Shown: piece after piece, positions 34,348 through 45,576 of the stretch | How positions within the stretch are numbered: position 1 is the stretch's first letter | Layout: the number at the start of each line of letters is the position of its first letter | The notes under the pieces: generated by a model | Database searches by the model: none | The model's input: only the letters and a program-made list of their open reading frames with translations | Told to the model about the DNA's origin: nothing | Program-made: the position numbers and the translations under genes | Assembly (NCBI GenBank): GCA_017871115.1 | Contig: JAFCIZ010000002.1 | Span: forward strand, 3,741,501-3,805,500 | DNA from: Cunninghamella blakesleeana | Taxonomy: Eukaryota; Mucoromycota; Mucoromycetes; Mucorales; Cunninghamellaceae | Length of the DNA: 64,000 bases | Direction: 5' to 3'

Positions 34348-35534
34348 TTAAGCAGCAACGAAATCCTTGACACTACCTAACCATTGAGTATATTCTTTTT
34401 GTTCTTTATATTCAACGTAATCAGGTAAGAAAGAAGCTAATCCAGAATCTACTCCACGTTCTTCAAGGTATTTTTCAAATAAGGATTGAAGGTTATCGTC
34501 TAATTCAGCAAATTGAGGACCAATATATAATCCACGACGTTCCCAATCAGATTCAGCTGTGGTTCCTTTAGCTAATTTTCCATCCTTATAATACATAACG
34601 CTTTCTACTGTGATTTCTCCGTCTTGGGCAACTGTGTCTATGGTAACAGCTCCTTTGCCTTCCTTTTCAATTGTAACTGAAGCTCGGACGGGGAAAGAAA
34701 TTTCATCTTCTTCTTCAACTACTTCATCTTCTTCAGGAAGGAAACCGTCTGTATTGGCATTATTGATATCAGAAATTGAGAATAAAATGGTAATACTATC
34801 AGCAATAATAATATAATATAAACATATATTAGTCATAAAATGTAAAAAGTAAATATTTTATATATTTATGTATACTAATTACTTTTCATTTCCAAAAGAA
34901 CGGGTTAAGGTTACTTCGTCATGACCTGGTTTATCTTCAATCTAATCCATACAGTATATATATGTATATATATATATCATTATTATTAATATTAGTTAAT
35001 ATGCATATACATATATATTCACTTGAACCTCTTTTTATTTATTTATTTTCTCTTATTGAAATCTCCATATCTTTAATACCTTGTAAGCATTAGCTTCTAA
35101 AAATTCTTTAATAAAAGCAGGTTGGCTAGATTCTTCATTTTCTTTTTCATAAGTAAGTTCTTCATTTAATTTGTGCACCAAATCAGAATCAACTATTTTA
35201 TTTTAATAAAAAGATAAAATAAATAAATGATAAAATACTAGGAAAGAATATTTTACCTTACATAATAATAATAATAATAATGTATATATATTATCATTAT
35301 TATTATAATTGTTTTTTGTTTTTCTTTCTTTTTTTATCTATTATGTTACATATATATAAAAACTTTACCTTCACCAGCACTCATACGAGGCATAGCTACA
35401 GAAAAAGATCGATAAAGAGTAGGTTTGATAATAGAAGGACGAAGAGCAGCATTCATACTACGTACCATTAAAGGTTTAGAAACTGTAGTACGAGTAATAG
35501 CACGAAGAGATTGTTTGAATAATTGAGAAGCCAT
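34348..35534 (-). CDS. MAM33: Mitochondrial acidic matrix protein p32/Mam33 (C1QBP family)
   Basis: The exons are 35534-35369, 35192-35080, 34941-34883 and 34795-34348, giving 261 aa. The first 45 residues are a mitochondrial presequence, rich in Arg/Ser/Thr with almost no acids (MASQLFKQSLRAITRTTVSK, a further Arg-rich stretch, then a cleavage-like RSFSVAMPRM). The mature part is strongly acidic and fits MAM33: DSDLVHKLNEELTYEKE, then TLTRSFGNENITILFSI, EEDEVVEEEDEISFPV, YIGPQFAELDDNLQ and, near the end, FLPDYVEYKEQKEY. The family forms doughnut-shaped trimers in the matrix and supports mitochondrial translation and respiratory-complex assembly. Its presence argues against an anaerobic, mitochondrion-less fungus. 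Confidence 0.95.
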
Positions 35535-36349
35535 TATTATTATTATTAGTGTTATTAATTTTAATGGATTTAAAAAAAAAAGAAAGAGAGAGAAAGTATA
35601 GGAAAAAAAAACAACACGTCAAATTAAAAAAAAATCAAGCGGAAGTTGAAAATTAAAAATCTAAACCTGGCTTATTGAAAAAAAAAAAAAAAGGATAATA
35701 AATAGCCCGCTCTTCTTTGCATTAATTTATTTTATTATTAAAAAAAAAAAAGATAAAAGATTAATGATTTTTATCCATAAAAGTAATATCAATAGTTTAT
35801 ACAAATAAATAAATAAAAGATACCTATTTTTTTTTTTCACACTTAAATTTATACAAGAATGGTTTATCTAAAAAAGACTTTTTGGTGTGAGAATGCATTT
35901 AGATGTATGTAAAAGACATGATTGGTTAATTTGTTTATTTAGAGAAGAGCTATTTGGATGTTTGGTTGTGTCTTTATTTTACCTTTTTAACCAAGGGTAT
36001 ACTATATATAATAATTTAATATATTTTATATATAATGAAAAGGGTACTTGTAAAGTTAATATATAGTTTAAAGAGTATAATTTTTAATTTTCTTTAAAAA
36101 AATAGAAAAGCTATATTAATATGACTTGGTATTGTTACGATACAATTATTCCATAAGTTGATAGATATACTTGTTTTAGAAAGCGTGGGTATGTATTTTT
36201 CATGCAAAAAAAAAAAAAATGACAATATGTCCACATGATTGACTTTCTTTTTTTTATTAATATAAAAGGTTGTTTTTTTCAGTCTTTTTTTTTCTTTATT
36301 TTTTTTCCAATTCTCTCACACTTGTATTAAATAAAACAAAAATAAAAAT
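35535..36349. other. Divergent region between MAM33 and the 92-aa gene
   Basis: 0.8 kb promoter region with poly-A and poly-T tracts. A T/C-rich stretch (about 36242-36330) lies just before the plus-strand start. No gene seen. Confidence 0.5.
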
Positions 36350-36628
36350 ATGTTTCCAACAACTATTGCTTTAGGTACTATTGGCGCTGCAGGTGCTGTT
36401 GCTTATAGTCGACGTAATTCCATGAATAATACGGTAGATCCAAATGGTGTTCCTATTCCAGATAATAGCCCTCATGCTATTGCTCGAAGACGTTCATCTG
36501 CATTGCCAGATTCAAGCTATGATGCAAGAAAACAAGCTGAATATCAATGGAGAAGAGATTATGGAATCAATTTTAGCCATAACTCTAATAAACGATTCCC
36601 TGCCGATTTGAATCAAATTTCAAAATAA
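36350..36628 (+). CDS. Small basic protein (92 aa), unrecognised
   Basis: A single exon from ATG to TAA. Residues 5-20 (TIALGTIGAAGAVAYS) are a short Gly/Ala-rich hydrophobic stretch, followed at once by Arg-Arg. The rest is polar and basic, with PNGVPIPDNSPHAIARRRSS and a C-terminal helix-like AEYQWRRDYGINF. Coding is supported by balanced composition, a T/C-rich promoter just upstream and a 3' end facing a neighbour in convergent orientation. The N-terminus could be a signal-anchor or mitochondrial targeting segment. I do not know the family. The third codon positions are A/T-rich like the neighbours. Confidence 0.7.
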   Translation: MFPTTIALGTIGAAGAVAYSRRNSMNNTVDPNGVPIPDNSPHAIARRRSSALPDSSYDARKQAEYQWRRDYGINFSHNSNKRFPADLNQISK

Positions 36629-36994
36629 TAATTATGTAGGAAGGATTATTATTTTTTATTATTATTATTTATCAACAACAATTAAACTAATATTTGATTA
36701 TTAGTTGTTGTTGTTTTTTTATCTGTAAATATATAAATAAAAAATTGCTTTTTTTTTTAATAATATATACGGTATTGTTATTTTATTTTATTTTTTTTCA
36801 AAATAGAATGAAAGCGAATTAATTATTATTTATTATAATTTGTTTTTTTAAAAAAAATAAAATAAAGATGGATTATTTGTCTACAATGAAAAAAAAAGAG
36901 AGAATTAAGAATGAGAAAAATGGGTATTTTTTTAAAAAAATGAAAAGTACATTAATAATAATAATAAAATGGATAATATTAATATATATATATA
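36629..36994. other. Convergent intergenic region
   Basis: 366 bp between two 3' ends. Soon after the 92-aa gene, an Asn-codon-like ATCAACAACAATTAA is mirrored by TTAGTTGTTGTTG (36671-36716). This can form a hairpin of about 12 pairs and may act in 3'-end formation. Confidence 0.45.
36671..36716. terminator. Inverted repeat after the 92-aa gene
   Basis: CAACAACAATTAAACTAATA is followed, after a few bases, by TTAGTTGTTGTTG. The arms pair over about 12 bp (CAACAACAA with TTGTTGTTG, plus flanking T/A pairs), about 45-85 nt after the stop codon and followed by T-runs. A role in 3'-end formation is inference; fungal pol II ends do not need hairpins. Confidence 0.3.
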
Positions 36995-38176
36995 TTAATT
37001 TTTAATAACACCTTCATAAAAACCACTATCTATTTCGCGAGATCTTGAACTGGTAATAGGATAATCGATAAAATCTACTTCACCATCATGATGATCGTTA
37101 CTGTTATTGCTATTACTATCGAAATCATCTTCATGAACAATACAAGCATCATCTTCAAAGGGATTCTCATAAGGTTGTTTTGCCAAATTTTTATTTTCTT
37201 TCACTGTTGATTGAACCATTTCATACAATTTTCCACCATCCATGGTGTTATCTAAAATGATTTGAGGTTCAACATGATTATGGAAACCAATCCGCATTCC
37301 ATGAAAAATATACATTGCATCTTTTTCCGTAGGACCTAATTTAGTTTCACTATCCAAACAGTGTTCTATTATTAATCTTGCTTTTTCAACAATGGCCCAT
37401 GTATCTTCCTCTTTAATGTAAAATGTTGAACGTTGCTGGTGTTGTTGAAGAGCAAAATAAAAAGCAAAATAAGTTTCCATTCCACCACGCTGATTCAATA
37501 TTAAATGTCCATCATTTTGCTGTTCTCTAATATGTTGTTCTAAAGTATGAAGGTATTGGTTTTTATAATGTTGAGGTGTAGCATCGTTAGGTAGCACAAA
37601 TAAGATATAATTCAAAGTATAAAACCGATCTGTCACTAATTTCCAAAAATCATACTCTTCTTCATCCATAACAGTATGTGATACATTTTTTTGATAACGC
37701 TGTTGTAATTGTTGATTAGATGATGATGAAAATAATAAATTGCCTATATTTTGTTTAAGTCGAGCTGTCATAAAAATAGCCCTATCTTGACATCGTTTAT
37801 CAGAAAAAAAGAAACTATCAAATACATCATCAAATTGTTGTTGTTGGGCTCGTTTAGATATTTCCTTTAAAGTTTCTGTAAAACTTGTACTAGGTGTGCT
37901 TATTGTACGTGAACGTTGTGGTTTCTTTTGACTTGGTTTATATTGTTGTTGCTGCTGTGATGGTGATGGTGATGAGGTTTGACTTACATTATTAACTGAT
38001 AACGAATAACGTTTATAATTAGAAAAATGTTGATTGGTAGAATTAGAATTAGTATTATTATATTGAGCTGGCGTTGTAGAGCTGGTAGTAGTATTAGTTG
38101 TTTTTGGCTTTTTTTTATGTGAAAGAAAAGGTAATTTATTGGTTTTTATGGAATGAAGTTTAGTAAAAATAGTCAT
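36995..38176 (-). CDS. Unrecognised 393-aa protein with Gln/Ser/Thr-rich N-terminus
   Basis: A single exon; the start ATG at 38176 (MTIFTKLHSIKTNKLPFLSH) follows a TTATTATTATT run. An upstream in-frame extension exists but is Phe/Leu/Tyr-rich intergenic noise. Residues 1-130 are Lys/Ser/Thr/Gln/Asn-rich. From about 145 the protein looks folded and helical: FDDVFDSFFFSDKRCQDRAI, TARLKQNIGNLLF, DEEEYDFWKLVTDRFYTLNY, MYIFHGMRIGFHNHVEPQ. The end is acidic (DDACIVHEDDFDS, DGEVDFIDYP). No membrane segment or catalytic motif is visible. The conserved-looking aromatic core suggests a real family, possibly lineage-restricted, but I cannot name it. Confidence 0.75.
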   Translation of the reverse strand: MTIFTKLHSIKTNKLPFLSHKKKPKTTNTTTSSTTPAQYNNTNSNSTNQHFSNYKRYSLSVNNVSQTSSPSPSQQQQQYKPSQKKPQRSRTISTPSTSFTETLKEISKRAQQQQFDDVFDSFFFSDKRCQDRAIFMTARLKQNIGNLLFSSSSNQQLQQRYQKNVSHTVMDEEEYDFWKLVTDRFYTLNYILFVLPNDATPQHYKNQYLHTLEQHIREQQNDGHLILNQRGGMETYFAFYFALQQHQQRSTFYIKEEDTWAIVEKARLIIEHCLDSETKLGPTEKDAMYIFHGMRIGFHNHVEPQIILDNTMDGGKLYEMVQSTVKENKNLAKQPYENPFEDDACIVHEDDFDSNSNNSNDHHDGEVDFIDYPITSSRSREIDSGFYEGVIKN

Positions 38177-38526
38177 ATTATTGCTATTATTATTATTATT
38201 AATATAAAAGAAAGATATTAAAAAAAGTAAATAAAAAAAGAGAGAGAGTATTATATATATATATACAAAGAAAATTATCAATAACAATAAAAAGTAATAG
38301 ATATGTAAAAGAAAGATAAAGAAAATAAATTAGACAGAAAAGAAAATTATATATTAGGAAGGTTAATAAAAAAATAAGGGGAGAAGGAAAAAAAAAAGAA
38401 AAAAAAAGTAAAAAGTAGTTTAATTTTTTAAAGAGGTTGGTTAGTTTTCCGAAATAGGTTTCTCTTCTTGTGTCCAATTGAATAGAACCAAAAATAGATT
38501 ATCAAAAAAAAAAAGTTGGCCCATTT
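38177..38526. other. Intergenic, tandem minus-strand genes
   Basis: 350 bp between the 393-aa gene start and the DENND6 stop. On the coding strand it is T/C-rich (poly-pyrimidine promoter type, about 38185-38420). No gene. Confidence 0.5.
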
Positions 38527-41500
38527 TTAATTCCGTACTTTGGTTGTTTCTAATATTGATTCTAATTGTTGTCGTTGGTTTTCTGTTAATGCTGTTGTAA
38601 GGTTAGAAGTAGAATCATCCTATATACATATATATATATATATAATTAATAATAATAATAATAATAAAATATTTTTATTTAATTAGAATAACAATAAAAA
38701 TATATATTTATTTTTTTTCCTATTTTCTTTTTTTTTTTTTTACCAGAACATTTCGAATAGTTTTAATCATTTCAGATGAACTCCGATTTGGATTTATTTG
38801 ACACAATTCATCAATATAATGTTTATCAATCTGCTGTTGTCCTACATATATACTTTGCTGTAACCATGTTGCAAAATTGCCACATTTTAAAAATTGAGAA
38901 TAAAGGTCTTTAACTGGATCTGTAGTAGATGTACGAGTTTTAAAGGTTGACCTAAATTGTAATGGTGTACCATGCTCTTTTAAAGATTTCATAAATTGAT
39001 CCGTTTGAAAGGGTCGAAGTGGGGGAGGTTTCAATGTTGTAGATGAGATTCTAATATGATCAAAATTAAAATAATATAAGTATATATTTTATTTACTAGT
39101 TTTTTTAGTTTTATTATATTTACTTTTCGGTTGGAATTAACGTGTTAAAATAACGATTTAACGGAACCAAAAACTTTTTCGTTAAATCCACAAAATGATG
39201 ACGAAGAATATTATTAAGTACCCATTCTAATATAAATATATAAATATAAATGTTTTTAATTTTTTAATTGTTTAAATAAATAAAATAACCCTTATATTTG
39301 TATTTATACAAATACACACACGCGTGCACTTATATATATATAATATTTATTTATTTACCTGGAGGGTAACCACGAACTGTTGCTTCGGTCAACATACGAA
39401 GTAAGTCTCTATCTTTTAATATAACGCCTTTTCTTTTTGATGTGATACCCTATTGTTTAATTAAAAAATTAATGTTGATATTGAATTTGTTACATTTCTA
39501 TTTTTAAATAGATTGAGTTTATTTTTTTAAATTACGTACCTGAACAAATTCATATAAAATATTAGATTTTGACCCTAAAGTAGATTTTGATGATCGACCC
39601 AATCCATTTTTATGAGGTTGATTTTTACTATTTCCTTGTGTTACAATCAATGTTCCATCGGGTTTTCTACATGATTAAATAATAATATAAATATATAATG
39701 AATGATATATAAGTATATGCAAGTGTATAAATAAAAAAAATGGTTGTCATCACTTATACGTTACCTTAATTGCTGCCTTCCTACTCTAATAATATGTGGC
39801 CAATGGTCAATAGCAGTATTGAAAAACGGATTAGTGACGCCTAATATTAAATTTGTTGGTGGCTACATAGAAAAAAAAAAGATTTAATTCATTTTATATC
39901 ATTATATATAAAAAGCATCAATATTTTATTTCATTATTTCTTTCTTTTTCTTACTTTATTTTTATTTACAAAGCCTTTAAAATCGGAATCTTGAATTGTG
40001 AAATAAGGTCGAAAATCACCACAGTAAGGGATCTGAAGTTAAAGATTAATTAAATATACATAAGTAATTTTAACTTTTTTACTTTTTATTTTTTTAAATA
40101 GATATGAAAAAAAAAAAAACTTACTGGATTAATAAGATCAATAAGGGAAATAACAGCTTCACTACAAATATTTGGATCTGGGGCAATAATCACGATAGGT
40201 TCACCAAGTAATACCAATTCCCATAACAACCATAAATCCTTCACAATATCTTTAAAATGGGCATATAATCCACCTACCGGTAATGATGCCATAATCTAAT
40301 TAAAAAAAAAAAAAAGAGAAAGAAGAATTAATCCACTAAATATATGTTATATCATTTTATTAAATATTTATGTAATAATTATTTTATTTCTATATATTCA
40401 ATTTTTACATGAAGATCGGGTTGCATTTTGTTCATATCAAAAGAGGACGTTTCTAATAATTGAGGTTTTAATGGCTGAGGCAATTCTACTTCTAATAAGT
40501 GTCCAAGAAATGGTAAATCTAATATATGCCCATCTAATTTAGGCTCATTCCTAAATAATAATAGTAATGTGAATTAGTCTTCATTTGTTCAGTATATTTT
40601 CATATTTTTCATATTCTTGATTTGATTGATATTATTTTATTTATTTACCATTGAATGATATTCATCACTGCAGCTTCTAACATTGGTTGTCCAGCATCGA
40701 AAAAAGCAGGGCCAAGAATGGAAACAATACGAGAGAATAAACCAACAAAAGGATGTTGTGATATTAATACTAAAGATTTCTATATAATAAATAAAAATAA
40801 ATAAACAAATAAATTGCATTAATAAATTTATTTATTTCGCTCATATTTTTATTTATTTATTTAATTTACTTGAAAATAGCCACGTCTAATTGTTGAATCT
40901 TTCTTTTGTCGAAAAAAAACATATCCGTATAAAAACCCAGCTGAAGTTGTTGGACCTATACCAAAAGTGGTTTAAGTTTAAAAATACATAGTTAATACAT
41001 ATTTTCACCCATATATATATGAATAAATAAATAAATATATATATACAAAAAAAGGAGAGCAATTTTTTTTATTTTTTTATTGATTTTTATTTTTTTATTT
41101 GTTTTCATTCTATATACTTTGCTTTACCTGATTCAGCAAATAATGAATTACTAGCTTTTACTCGAATACTGTATACTTGATCACCTACTTCAAAAACATT
41201 GGAATCTGGAAATGCAGAAAAACAACTATATGTATATGTATATATGTATATGTATATGTATATATATAAATATAAAAGAAGAATGGTATTCATCATATTA
41301 TTACCCTTTTTATTTCCCCTTTATAATATTTATTTATTTTTTCATTTTCCCCAGATTTCAATTATGATACTTACATATTTTTTTGTTCAACTATAGTCAA
41401 ATCCATAGGAGGGTATACATAATCCAAAGCTATAAACATATAAATATATATAATAAATAAATATATATATATATAAGGCAACTACGGAATCTTATAAAAT

Positions 41501-42295
41501 AACCTTATTTTATATATTTTTTCCCCACTTTGTTTCGATGTGATTCCAATTCCTTATTTTATTTATTTATTTATTTTCAATAATTTAATTATTATATATT
41601 TTACCTTGACCAATTTCAAGATCGAAATTAACAATACAAAATCCAATCATCCATTTTCTAAACCGAGCCAACTCCTTAGGATCTAAATTTAATACATCAT
41701 GTTGTCCATTTTCAGTAATATCCAAACCCGAGGAAGAGGAAGTCATTGTTTTTGCATGAACAGAAGAATCAGGTAATAAAATATCCTTTTGTTGTTGTTC
41801 AGGTGATGTTGATTGATGATGATAATTAGATGATAATAAATAATGTTGATTTTTTTTATTATTGTTAAGTTGAATAGGTATCGAAGCATGCTGTTTTTGT
41901 AGATAGTCTTCATCATCGTCGTCGTCGTCTTCAATATCTAGAGGTGGAGTGCATAAAGGTGACAAGATACTTTTATTATTATTTTGATTTGTTTGTTGTT
42001 CTGTTAAAGATTCCAATAAATCCGGTTCTGAATTGGTGATCCCCAGGCTCCAACGTTTTTGCAAGTTTGAAGTTAAGTTTGAAGTAGAATGATGTCGTCT
42101 TAACGACAAATGCGATAAAACGGGTGAATCGCTCATATCAGCCTCAGTATATTGATTTTGTTTATAACGAGGAGTAGAAGTAGAAGATCCGGAGTTGAGT
42201 CTTCGAAGGGATGAATAAGATTGAGGTGGAGTGTCATATGATTCAGCACGTAACGGAGATGATATACGAGGTGATGATGTAAGATCTGCTTCCAT
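38527..42295 (-). CDS. DENND6-family Rab guanine nucleotide exchange factor
   Basis: The fourteen exons are 42295-41605, 41429-41375, 41225-41128, 40955-40870, 40779-40649, 40550-40409, 40295-40125, 40032-39955, 39862-39765, 39666-39540, 39449-39359, 39226-39124, 39050-38744 and 38619-38527, giving 756 aa. About 210 residues of Ser/Asn/Gln-rich N-terminus precede the DENN module. That module follows human DENND6A (FAM116A) block by block: [119 protein letters not shown] and [18 protein letters not shown]6 proteins activate Rab14 on recycling endosomes in animals; the fungal Rab partner is not known to me. With 13 introns this is the most fragmented gene of the window. Confidence 0.94.
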
Positions 42296-42360
42296 TATTA
42301 TAATAACAATGTTATATTAGTATATATCTATATATAATTATGTTTATATATATGTGTATA

Positions 42361-42402
42361 AGAGAGAGAAAGAGAGAGAGAGAGTGTGTGTGTGTGTGTA
42401 TG
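42361..42402. repeat. (GA)n(GT)n compound simple repeat
   Basis: AGAGAGAAAGAGAGAGAGAG is followed directly by GTGTGTGTGTGTGTATGTGT, about 70 bp upstream of the DENND6 start codon. Purine-rich then alternating purine-pyrimidine. Confidence 0.8.
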
Positions 42403-43071
42403 TGTATAAAAATGTATTTGTATCTGTGTCTTTGTGTGTATATGTATTATGTATAAGAAAAAGAATCTATTTATATATACAGTATAAAAACTTTTAAATT
42501 AAACAAAACGAAAGAAAAAAAAAGGTATATGGGGGTATTAAATGTAAATATATAAATATAGCTGTGTACGTCTATTCATATATAAAATATATAAATATTA
42601 TATTATTATTATTTTATAGAAAAAGAAAAAGAAAAAAAGAAAAGAAAGCAATAATGAAAAAAAGTGAAAAGAGAAAAAAAAGAAAATTATATGATTTATA
42701 AAAATTTACATATTCTCAAAAAAAGAGAAAAAATGCGGAGAATGAAAGTAAACCTTACCGCTTTTACCCTAAATATTCATCAAATAAAAAATAATTATAA
42801 TAAATAATAATGGATGATTGAAAACAATAAAACAATAATGCTCTTTTAATAGAAATATGTTAATTCCGATATGATATTGCCTAAAATAAAATAAAAAATT
42901 AATTAATGGTGTAATCATTTGCTAGATAATATATTTTACTAAGATTTAATAAAAAATAACGTATGTATAACCAAAAACAGAGAAAAAACGATTTTCACCT
43001 GATATTCCAAAACACTGATTGGAGGTTACACTACCTTTGGGCATTGTAAACATATAAAAGTGGATGTTGAA

Positions 43072-43208
43072 TTATTTTTATTTTTATTTTTTTTTCTTTC
43101 TCTCTCTCTTATAAAAAAAAACACATCTAAAACTATTTTTCTCCTTTCCTTTCCTCTTTTCTTTTTTTTTCTTTTTTTAATTTTACATTTTTCTACTCTC
43201 TTTCATTA
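43072..43208 (+). promoter_or_regulatory. Long pyrimidine-rich promoter block
   Basis: Most of the 135 bp before the start of the gene at 43217 is T and C (TTTCTTTCTCTCTCTCTT, then CTCCTTTCCTTTCCTC, then TTTCTACTCTCTTTCATT), with one A-rich break. Shorter CT-rich blocks stand before several other genes here (3539, 23293, 33300, 36350, 48479). This suggests a general core-promoter style in this genome, which is inference. Confidence 0.45.
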
Positions 43209-43216
43209 TATATTCT

Positions 43217-44843
43217 ATGACTTTTTCTGAAAATGACCAAGAAGAATCTTTTTTAAGATTTGAATCTAATCCTAAAAGACACTCTTATCATCACTTTACG
43301 ACTAAAAAAAATAATAACAACCATTCTTCATCGTCCATATCATCCCAGCAACAACAGCAACAATCACGATCACCATCATCATCATCGATGTCGGAACATC
43401 AAATAGGTCAAACAAACTCTAATGAAATTTCATGGCCAATTTTAGTTGCAATTGTTCCCACACTTGGAACTTTTTTTGCTGGAAGTGCTGAAGTCTGGAG
43501 CGATTTTGTTATGATTTTATTAATTTTATATTATATTTATAAATGGATGACAGGTAAATAAAAATATAAAAAATAAAAAAGAATATCTCTTTTTCATTGT
43601 TATTTTAAATAAGGATGATGATAATGATTATTGTTGTTATAATTTATTTTTTTTAAAAAAAGTGTAAAACGAAAAGGGAGGGAATAAAAAATAAAATAAA
43701 TAAATAATAATAATAATAATTATCATCTATAAAGTGACAATAACAACAACAACAACAATAATAATAATAATAATAATAATGAAAAAGAGATTATTAGTAT
43801 CATCTGATTATAAAAAATTATCAATATTTATTTATTTATTTATTATTTATTATTTATTTGTTATTTATCTATATGTACATATATATATATACATATATAT
43901 ATATAAAACAGTACCATGGTCTTATTACGAAAGTGCAAGAAGCCGACGTATTATTCATTTTAATGCATCTTATCCTTCCGCTGATTCAACAGGAGATGGG
44001 AAAAAGAAAAGTGCTTCAAGATTAAGACACGAAGAAATCACCAATGAACTCCGCCGTCACGAATTGATTGGATTAATATGGGTTCTTGCCTCCCCCGCCA
44101 TTGCAGGTTATACTCTACAATTCAGTCGATATTTCCTTAGTGATTATGATAAATATATGAGCTCTTTTAATGTAGTGGTGTTTGTTTTAGCTGCCTCCAT
44201 CAAACCTTTATCTCATGCCGCTCAATTATTACGTGAACGGACTTTATATTTACAAAGTGAAATCCAAATCAATGAAACCCAAGTAACAAGATTACAAAAA
44301 AAACTAGATTTATTAGAAGATGAATTATTTAGTTTACGTCAAGCCTTTGCTACCAAGAAAGATTTAGGCCAAGTCACCGACGGGTTAAGTCCTACCCTTC
44401 AACAATTAACTAAAGCCATGAAACGATTTGAGAAAAAGGAGCAATCTTTAAGATCTTGGTCTGAGGATCGTTTTACTAACTTGGATGAAAAATTGCGTGA
44501 ATTTGATCAATTCATTTGTTATCAAATTGATCAAGAGCAACGTATGTCAAAACATTCTACCATAACTACTTTAATCTTATTACCTATTAATATTACCTTT
44601 TGGATTGCAAAAAGTATGACAGGTTTTCTTCCTGTATCTCGTGCTTTACTTGGTGATGCTTCTTCTACTAACGATCATCATTATCGTCAACATTTGGATT
44701 ACAAACCTGCAACAAAATCTTTACCTCATCCTACCACTACTAGTAATCGTTCAAAATCTTCTTCAGCCAGTTCTGGAAAACATATCACACATCCTGACAT
44801 TATATCTCCCCCAACAACCCCCGATCCAAATATAGCCCATTGA
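43217..44843 (+). CDS. Multi-pass membrane protein with central coiled coil, unrecognised family
   Basis: The exons are 43217-43553 and 43912-44843, giving 422 aa. The 358-nt intron is the longest clearly supported one in the window. Residues 1-70 are Ser/Gln-rich. Hydrophobic segments follow: WPILVAIVPTLGTFFAGS, VMILLILYYIYKW, LIGLIWVLASPAIAGYTL and FNVVVFVLAASIKPL. A coiled coil comes next (LRERTLYLQSEIQINETQVT and RLQKKLDLLEDELFSLRQAF), then a charged helix, a further hydrophobic segment (TTLILLPINITFWIAKSM) and a Ser/Thr/Pro-rich tail. After the splice, VPWSYYESARSRRI is conserved-looking. This layout occurs in uncharacterised fungal membrane proteins; I cannot give a function. The ATG at 43217 follows the pyrimidine-rich block. 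Confidence 0.82.
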
Positions 44844-45576
44844 TTTTTTATTGTATGATGATAGTGCACTGACTTGTTTTATTTAAAAAATCCCGATCCA
44901 TTATTTTTATTATTTTTTTATTAATTTATCATATGAAATATTCCATTTGTATTCCCATTATTTATATATTTATTCATTACTTATTCATTTTTTTACTTAC
45001 TATGCTCTATTATCATATTTTTTATTTATCCTCCCCTTTTATTGTCATATTTATTATCGTTTTATCATTCAATTGATTCATTTTATCTATTAATTTATAT
45101 CAAAAAACGAAAAAAAAAAAAGAAAAAAAAAACACCTCCTTTCCCTATTTATTATCATCATATTTATTCAAAATTCATTTCATTTATATTTTATGCAAAA
45201 ATAAAACTTACTATTATATTTATTCTATATTTAACCACTCTCTGAATTATTTTTATTGTTTTAATATGATTTTTATTGTCACACCTATAATTTTAATTTC
45301 AAAAAATTATATCTAAACTAAATCAAAAACCAAAAAATACAATAAGCATGTGTCAAAAGTAAGTCCCTTAATTTAACATATGAAAAAAAAAAAAAAAAAA
45401 GTGTAACCAAAATATAAAATAAAAATAAAAAAACCCTTTTGTTTCATATGAATGAAAAAGAAATGACACTTTTCTCTTTTATTTTAAGCATATGAAATAA
45501 ATATTTTATATCATTATTATTTTATTATATACCTTTAGAAAATATATATAAAAATTACCCTTTATTTTTATTTTCT
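44844..45576. other. Convergent intergenic region
   Basis: 0.7 kb between 3' ends, T-rich with long A/T tracts (for example 45380-45400). The plus-strand frames here are Phe/Tyr/Ile-rich noise. No gene seen. Confidence 0.5.

Larger units (their letters stand above)
42296..43216. other. Divergent region between DENND6 and the membrane/coiled-coil gene
   Basis: 0.9 kb, with GA-rich then GT-rich simple sequence (42361-42402), several TA runs, and a slightly GC-richer patch at about 42985-43045. The last 135 bp before the plus-strand start are strongly pyrimidine-rich. Confidence 0.5.
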
